Assembly (NCBI GenBank): GCA_964563295.1
Contig: CAZLWX010000067.1
Location: forward strand, 1-19,658
Source of the DNA: Chryseosolibacter sp964563295
Lineage (GTDB): Bacteria; Bacteroidota; Bacteroidia; Cytophagales; Cyclobacteriaceae
Direction: 5' to 3'
Length of the DNA stretch: 19,658 nt
This document shows, in pieces, positions 16,578-19,658 of the stretch (position 1 is the stretch's first letter; each line of letters begins with the position of its first letter). A model generated the notes under the pieces. That model had not been told where the DNA came from, ran no database searches, and worked only from the letters and a program-made list of their open reading frames with translations. The translations under genes were made by a program, and so were the position numbers.

Positions 16578-17573
16578 ATGAAACAACCATCAATCGAGCA
16601 AACCCTTGCGAGCTTTTTTACTGTCGCTCCCGGCGTGTGGGGCAGAAAAGACACTTTTGTCAACTACTACATGATTGAAGATACAACGTCAGGGGCGTGG
16701 GCGTTGGTCGACTCCGGACTTAAATGGTCTGCACCTACGATTCGAAATATGGCCAAAGAAATCTTTGGCGCGGGCAACAGGCCATCTGCGATAATCTTAA
16801 CGCACGGTCACTTCGATCACGTTGGAGCGCTGATTCAACTGGCCCGCGACTGGGCCGTTCCTGTCTACGCTCACGTCCTGGAGATGCCTTACCTGACTGG
16901 CAAGTCGTCGTATCCGCCGCCAGACCCGTCGGTGGGAGGCGGCATGATGTCACTGCTGTCATTCCTTTATCCGACCGGCCCGATCGATGGCCTGGAATAT
17001 GTTCAGCGATTGCCCGATGACAATAGTATCCCTGGGTTTCCGGAGTGGAAGTACGTTCACACCCCGGGTCACACACCGGGTCACATCAGTTTATTTCGCG
17101 AACGCGACAAGGTCCTTATTGCGGGCGATGCTTTCGTCACCACAAAAGCCGAATCCGCAGTCTCCGCGTTCACTCACCTGCCCGAGATCTCGGGGCCTCC
17201 GAAATACTTTACCTGCAACTGGGCTTCGGCGAAGCTTTCGGTGATCAAGTTGGCGGCACTCGATCCGGAGGTTGTGGCTACCGGGCATGGGAAGCCGATG
17301 CAGGGCGAAGAAATGAGGATGGAGTTAAACAACTTGTCAAGGCATTTTGACCAGCTTGCCATTCCTGCGCAGGGTCGTTATGTCAATGAACCCGCCCTCG
17401 CGAATGAGAATGGAGTTGTTTACCTGCCTCCACCAACGGAGGCCGTTCCTTCGCTGGTGAAAGGGCTCGGCATTGCCCTCGGTTTGATTTCGATAGGGTT
17501 ATTGGTTTTAAACCAGGTTCGAAGGATGCGCGCGCCGCAACCTGCCCTCCCCGGTATCATACACCTCAATTAA
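16578..17573 (+). CDS. MBL-fold metallo-hydrolase with C-terminal membrane helix
   Basis: A 331-residue metallo-beta-lactamase-fold protein. Metal ligands are complete: LTHGHFDH (H76, H78, D80, H81), HTPGHTPGH (161-169, probably H169), AGD (D184) and ATGHGKP (H237). A Pro/Gly-rich insertion (SYPPPDPSVGGGMMS, about 111-125) sits between the first and second motifs and may shape the substrate pocket. Residues about 292-312 (PSLVKGLGIALGLISIGLLVL) form one hydrophobic helix followed by basic RRMR. This suggests a tail-anchored protein with the catalytic domain on the other face of the linker; the hydrolase has no signal peptide, so a cytosolic enzyme on the inner membrane is the simplest reading. 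The substrate is unknown. I use the ATG at 16578; the frame is open back to 16470, but that stretch lacks family similarity and holds the promoter candidate. Confidence 0.83.
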   Translation: MKQPSIEQTLASFFTVAPGVWGRKDTFVNYYMIEDTTSGAWALVDSGLKWSAPTIRNMAKEIFGAGNRPSAIILTHGHFDHVGALIQLARDWAVPVYAHVLEMPYLTGKSSYPPPDPSVGGGMMSLLSFLYPTGPIDGLEYVQRLPDDNSIPGFPEWKYVHTPGHTPGHISLFRERDKVLIAGDAFVTTKAESAVSAFTHLPEISGPPKYFTCNWASAKLSVIKLAALDPEVVATGHGKPMQGEEMRMELNNLSRHFDQLAIPAQGRYVNEPALANENGVVYLPPPTEAVPSLVKGLGIALGLISIGLLVLNQVRRMRAPQPALPGIIHLN

Positions 17574-17625
17574 ATAAAAAGTAATTCAGGTGAGAGGTGC
17601 GGAGTCCTGTCTTCCGGCTGCATTT

Positions 17626-19658
17626 CTATTGCTCGCGATTAAAGTCCCCTTCGTTAAAGCCGTTGTCCATGTCACCGTTGCGGTCGCCATCGTCATTGCG
17701 GTCTCCTGTGCGATCTCGCCGTTCCTTGAGTTGGTTCAGCCGGTACGTGAAGGTGATTCGGAATGAACGCGGTCTCCATTGCGACACGGTCTCTTCGTAA
17801 TAATCGTCGATTTCAGTAATTGACCTGCGCTTGCGACTATTCAGGATATCGCGGACACTGGCTGCCACTGTCGCTTTTCCCTTGAGCACGTCCTTTGCAA
17901 CGGCGAAGTCAAGCGAATAGCTTGACCGTTGCCTTCCCTGTGTACTTGCACGCGGCGCGCGGTAATTGAATGATGTCTGAATGTTGAAGTCGTCGAAAAA
18001 GGTCATTTTAGAAGTTGTCCGTGTACTGAACGAATGGGCATCGGCATACAAATTCTCGTCGTTATAACGGCCTTCGGTTATCGCGCGATAGAAATTCGCG
18101 CTTGAGTTAAATTGCCACCAGTGCTTTACATTCAGCGACAAATTGAATTCGAGACCATAGGCGTTTTGCGTTGCCAGGTTGACCGGGAACACGCGTGTTT
18201 TGCCGTCATCACCAACTTCCACAATTCGCTGGATTACGCCCTGACGATAACGGTAATAAGCGCTTGACAATATCGATCCATACTCCCAATTCACCAGGTA
18301 GCCCGTTTCGAACGCATGCGTATACTCCGGGTTGAGGTTCGGGTTGCCCATAAAAAAGTTTCGGGAATCGCTAAAGTTGGAGAATGGTAGCAGTTCTCTG
18401 AATCGTGGGCGGTTTATACGCTTGCTGTAGCTCAACTGCAGTGTCTTGTTTTTGCTCAGCTCGTATCCCAGGTTGATACTTGGAAACAGATTGAAATATT
18501 TTCGCGGATTAACCTCATTGGAAACGATGAGCTCCGTGGTAATGTCGGAAAATTCGCCGCGAAGGCCAGCCTGCACAGACACATGCCCGAACTTGTTACC
18601 TGCCATGACATAAGCAGCGTGTATCCTTTCGGTGTAGATCATATTATTGTTAAAGGCAGGGAAAGCCACCCATTCTCCTTCGCTTTCCTGTTGCTCCAGT
18701 GAATAATCATTCTGAACAACACGGGTGGTGCTCCGGAAGCCCGCTTCAGCCTTTCCATCTTTAGAGAACGGGTGAACGTAGTCGGATTGTAGAAACCAGT
18801 TTCGCTCGCGGGAGATATTGGCGCCGCGCTGAATAATCGACGAGCCTTCCGAACTTTCTGTGTAATCCGATGTCTCTCCATCCAGGCTGGTGATGTACTG
18901 GAAGTCCGCGGTGAGTGTATGGTCCTTGCTGGAAAACTCCCGACGAAACCCGATGGCCGTTTCCAAATTCTTTTCATCCTCAACTTCCCGATCGGTCCGA
19001 ACAGTACTTCGGCTCAATACATCACTATAGTAGTCGCCATAGGTGAGCGTAGACTTATTCAGACCGTCGTCAAAGTTGTACATGACAGACCCTGTGAGGG
19101 ATGTCTTATCATTGAAATAATAATCGATGCCGCCGCGGATATTTTGTCCTACCTCGCTGTTGTTTCGATCACTATACCTTGTAGAAACCGTGTCCGGATG
19201 AAAGCGTTGATACGACCGCGTGTACCCTGGACTGCTGCGATAATCAGCGCCGTAGCTCGAAAAAATGTTCACTTTATTCGAACGATAGTTGAGAGAATAA
19301 GACCCCCCAAGAAACTGGGGATGTCCAGCCATCGCGGTGAAGGTGCCATTAAGACCTTGATTCTGCTCTTTCTTCAGGATGATATTGATGATGCCCACTT
19401 CGCCCTGCGCGTCGTACCGGGAAGACGGATTGGTTATGACTTCGACCCGCTCCACCAACGTGCTTTGCAGCTGGCGCAAAGCATCCGGATCGCGCATGGT
19501 AAGACCAGAAGGTTTTCCATTGATCAGGATGCGCACATTTTCACTTCCGCGCAGACTAACCGTGCCGTCCACATCGACGCTCACCGACGGGATGTTGTCG
19601 AGAATATCGGCGGCGCTGCCTCCGATATTTGCCATATCCTTGCCGACATTGAAGACCC
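17626..19658 (-). CDS. TonB-receptor-like outer-membrane barrel protein, 5' end missing
   Basis: About 676 residues are visible and the frame runs off the right edge, so the signal peptide and any carboxypeptidase-like N-terminal domain are not seen. The visible part begins in the plug domain: VFNVGKDMANIGGSAADILD followed by NIPSVSVDVDGTVSLRGSENV, RILINGKPSG and a VERVEVITNPSSRYDAQGEV core, all typical TonB-dependent receptor plug elements. A long barrel follows, with features of the Bacteroidota 'outer membrane beta-barrel family' (OMP_b-brl_3-like), including SYSKRINRPRFRELLPF and NPNLNPEYTHAFETGY. After the last strand (FRITFTYRL) a hydrophilic tail of about 37 residues rich in Asp, Asn, Gly and Arg continues to the TAG stop. 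No SusD-like partner or substrate gene is adjacent in the window, so the ligand is unknown. It is convergent with the upstream hydrolase gene. Confidence 0.88.
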   Translation of the reverse strand, partial: VFNVGKDMANIGGSAADILDNIPSVSVDVDGTVSLRGSENVRILINGKPSGLTMRDPDALRQLQSTLVERVEVITNPSSRYDAQGEVGIINIILKKEQNQGLNGTFTAMAGHPQFLGGSYSLNYRSNKVNIFSSYGADYRSSPGYTRSYQRFHPDTVSTRYSDRNNSEVGQNIRGGIDYYFNDKTSLTGSVMYNFDDGLNKSTLTYGDYYSDVLSRSTVRTDREVEDEKNLETAIGFRREFSSKDHTLTADFQYITSLDGETSDYTESSEGSSIIQRGANISRERNWFLQSDYVHPFSKDGKAEAGFRSTTRVVQNDYSLEQQESEGEWVAFPAFNNNMIYTERIHAAYVMAGNKFGHVSVQAGLRGEFSDITTELIVSNEVNPRKYFNLFPSINLGYELSKNKTLQLSYSKRINRPRFRELLPFSNFSDSRNFFMGNPNLNPEYTHAFETGYLVNWEYGSILSSAYYRYRQGVIQRIVEVGDDGKTRVFPVNLATQNAYGLEFNLSLNVKHWWQFNSSANFYRAITEGRYNDENLYADAHSFSTRTTSKMTFFDDFNIQTSFNYRAPRASTQGRQRSSYSLDFAVAKDVLKGKATVAASVRDILNSRKRRSITEIDDYYEETVSQWRPRSFRITFTYRLNQLKERRDRTGDRNDDGDRNGDMDNGFNEGDFNREQ

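Noticed and set aside
17574..17625. Possible terminator between the second MBL-fold gene and the receptor gene
   Set aside because: CGGAG/TTCCG gives only a 5-bp stem with a wobble pair and a 7-base loop, and no U-run follows.
1..19658. Mobile element, CRISPR array, defence island, tRNA or rRNA
   Set aside because: I found no transposase, integrase, regularly spaced repeats or RNA gene signatures; gene content is typical conserved Bacteroidota chromosome.

Overview
The window reads as a chromosomal segment of a Bacteroidota bacterium, probably of the Cytophagia (inference from gene content; no rRNA or other formal marker is present). The reasons are a type IX secretion pair (PorU sortase next to PorV), an outer-membrane-barrel/TonB-type receptor of the Bacteroidota kind, a TolB-propeller/Omp85 hybrid typical of that phylum, weak or absent Shine-Dalgarno sequences, and two upstream matches to the Bacteroidota promoter element TAnnTTTG. 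Coding density is high, the longest gene-free stretch is about 184 bases, and I see no insertion sequence, integrase, tRNA, rRNA or CRISPR array. It looks like core genome rather than an island.

Layout. 1-731 (+): 3' part of an outer-membrane beta-barrel protein. 777-2528 (-): MASE1 sensor histidine kinase, converging on the barrel gene across a bidirectional hairpin terminator (749-778). 2713-3873 (+): a member of the arginase/formimidoylglutamase fold that has lost metal ligands, divergent from the kinase. 9187-3907 (-): a probable three-gene unit of FAD-dependent DAO-family oxidoreductase, TolB-like propeller/Omp85 barrel hybrid, and YicC-type endoribonuclease. 9257-16473 (+): a tight unit of glyoxalase-II-like metallo-hydrolase, phosphatidylserine synthase (pssA), porU, porV and a non-catalytic M16 peptidase homologue, with gaps of 3-29 bases. 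16578-17573 (+): a second metallo-beta-lactamase-fold hydrolase with a C-terminal membrane helix and its own candidate promoter. 17626-19658 (-): a TonB-receptor-like outer membrane protein running off the right edge.

How the genes fit together. Much of the window concerns the cell envelope. PorU and PorV act together at the outer membrane: PorV carries cargo that has crossed the type IX translocon, and PorU cleaves the C-terminal signal and attaches cargo to the surface. PssA makes phosphatidylserine, the precursor of phosphatidylethanolamine. The Omp85-type hybrid and the receptor sit in the outer membrane. The most notable feature is that three separate enzymes or modules have kept their fold but lost canonical catalytic metal ligands: the arginase-fold protein, the M16 homologue beside porV, and the N-terminal peptidase-like module of the Omp85 hybrid. 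I found no clear new defence or mobile system. The best candidates for undescribed biology are these pseudo-enzymes and the in-frame pssA/porU junction with its TTG start.
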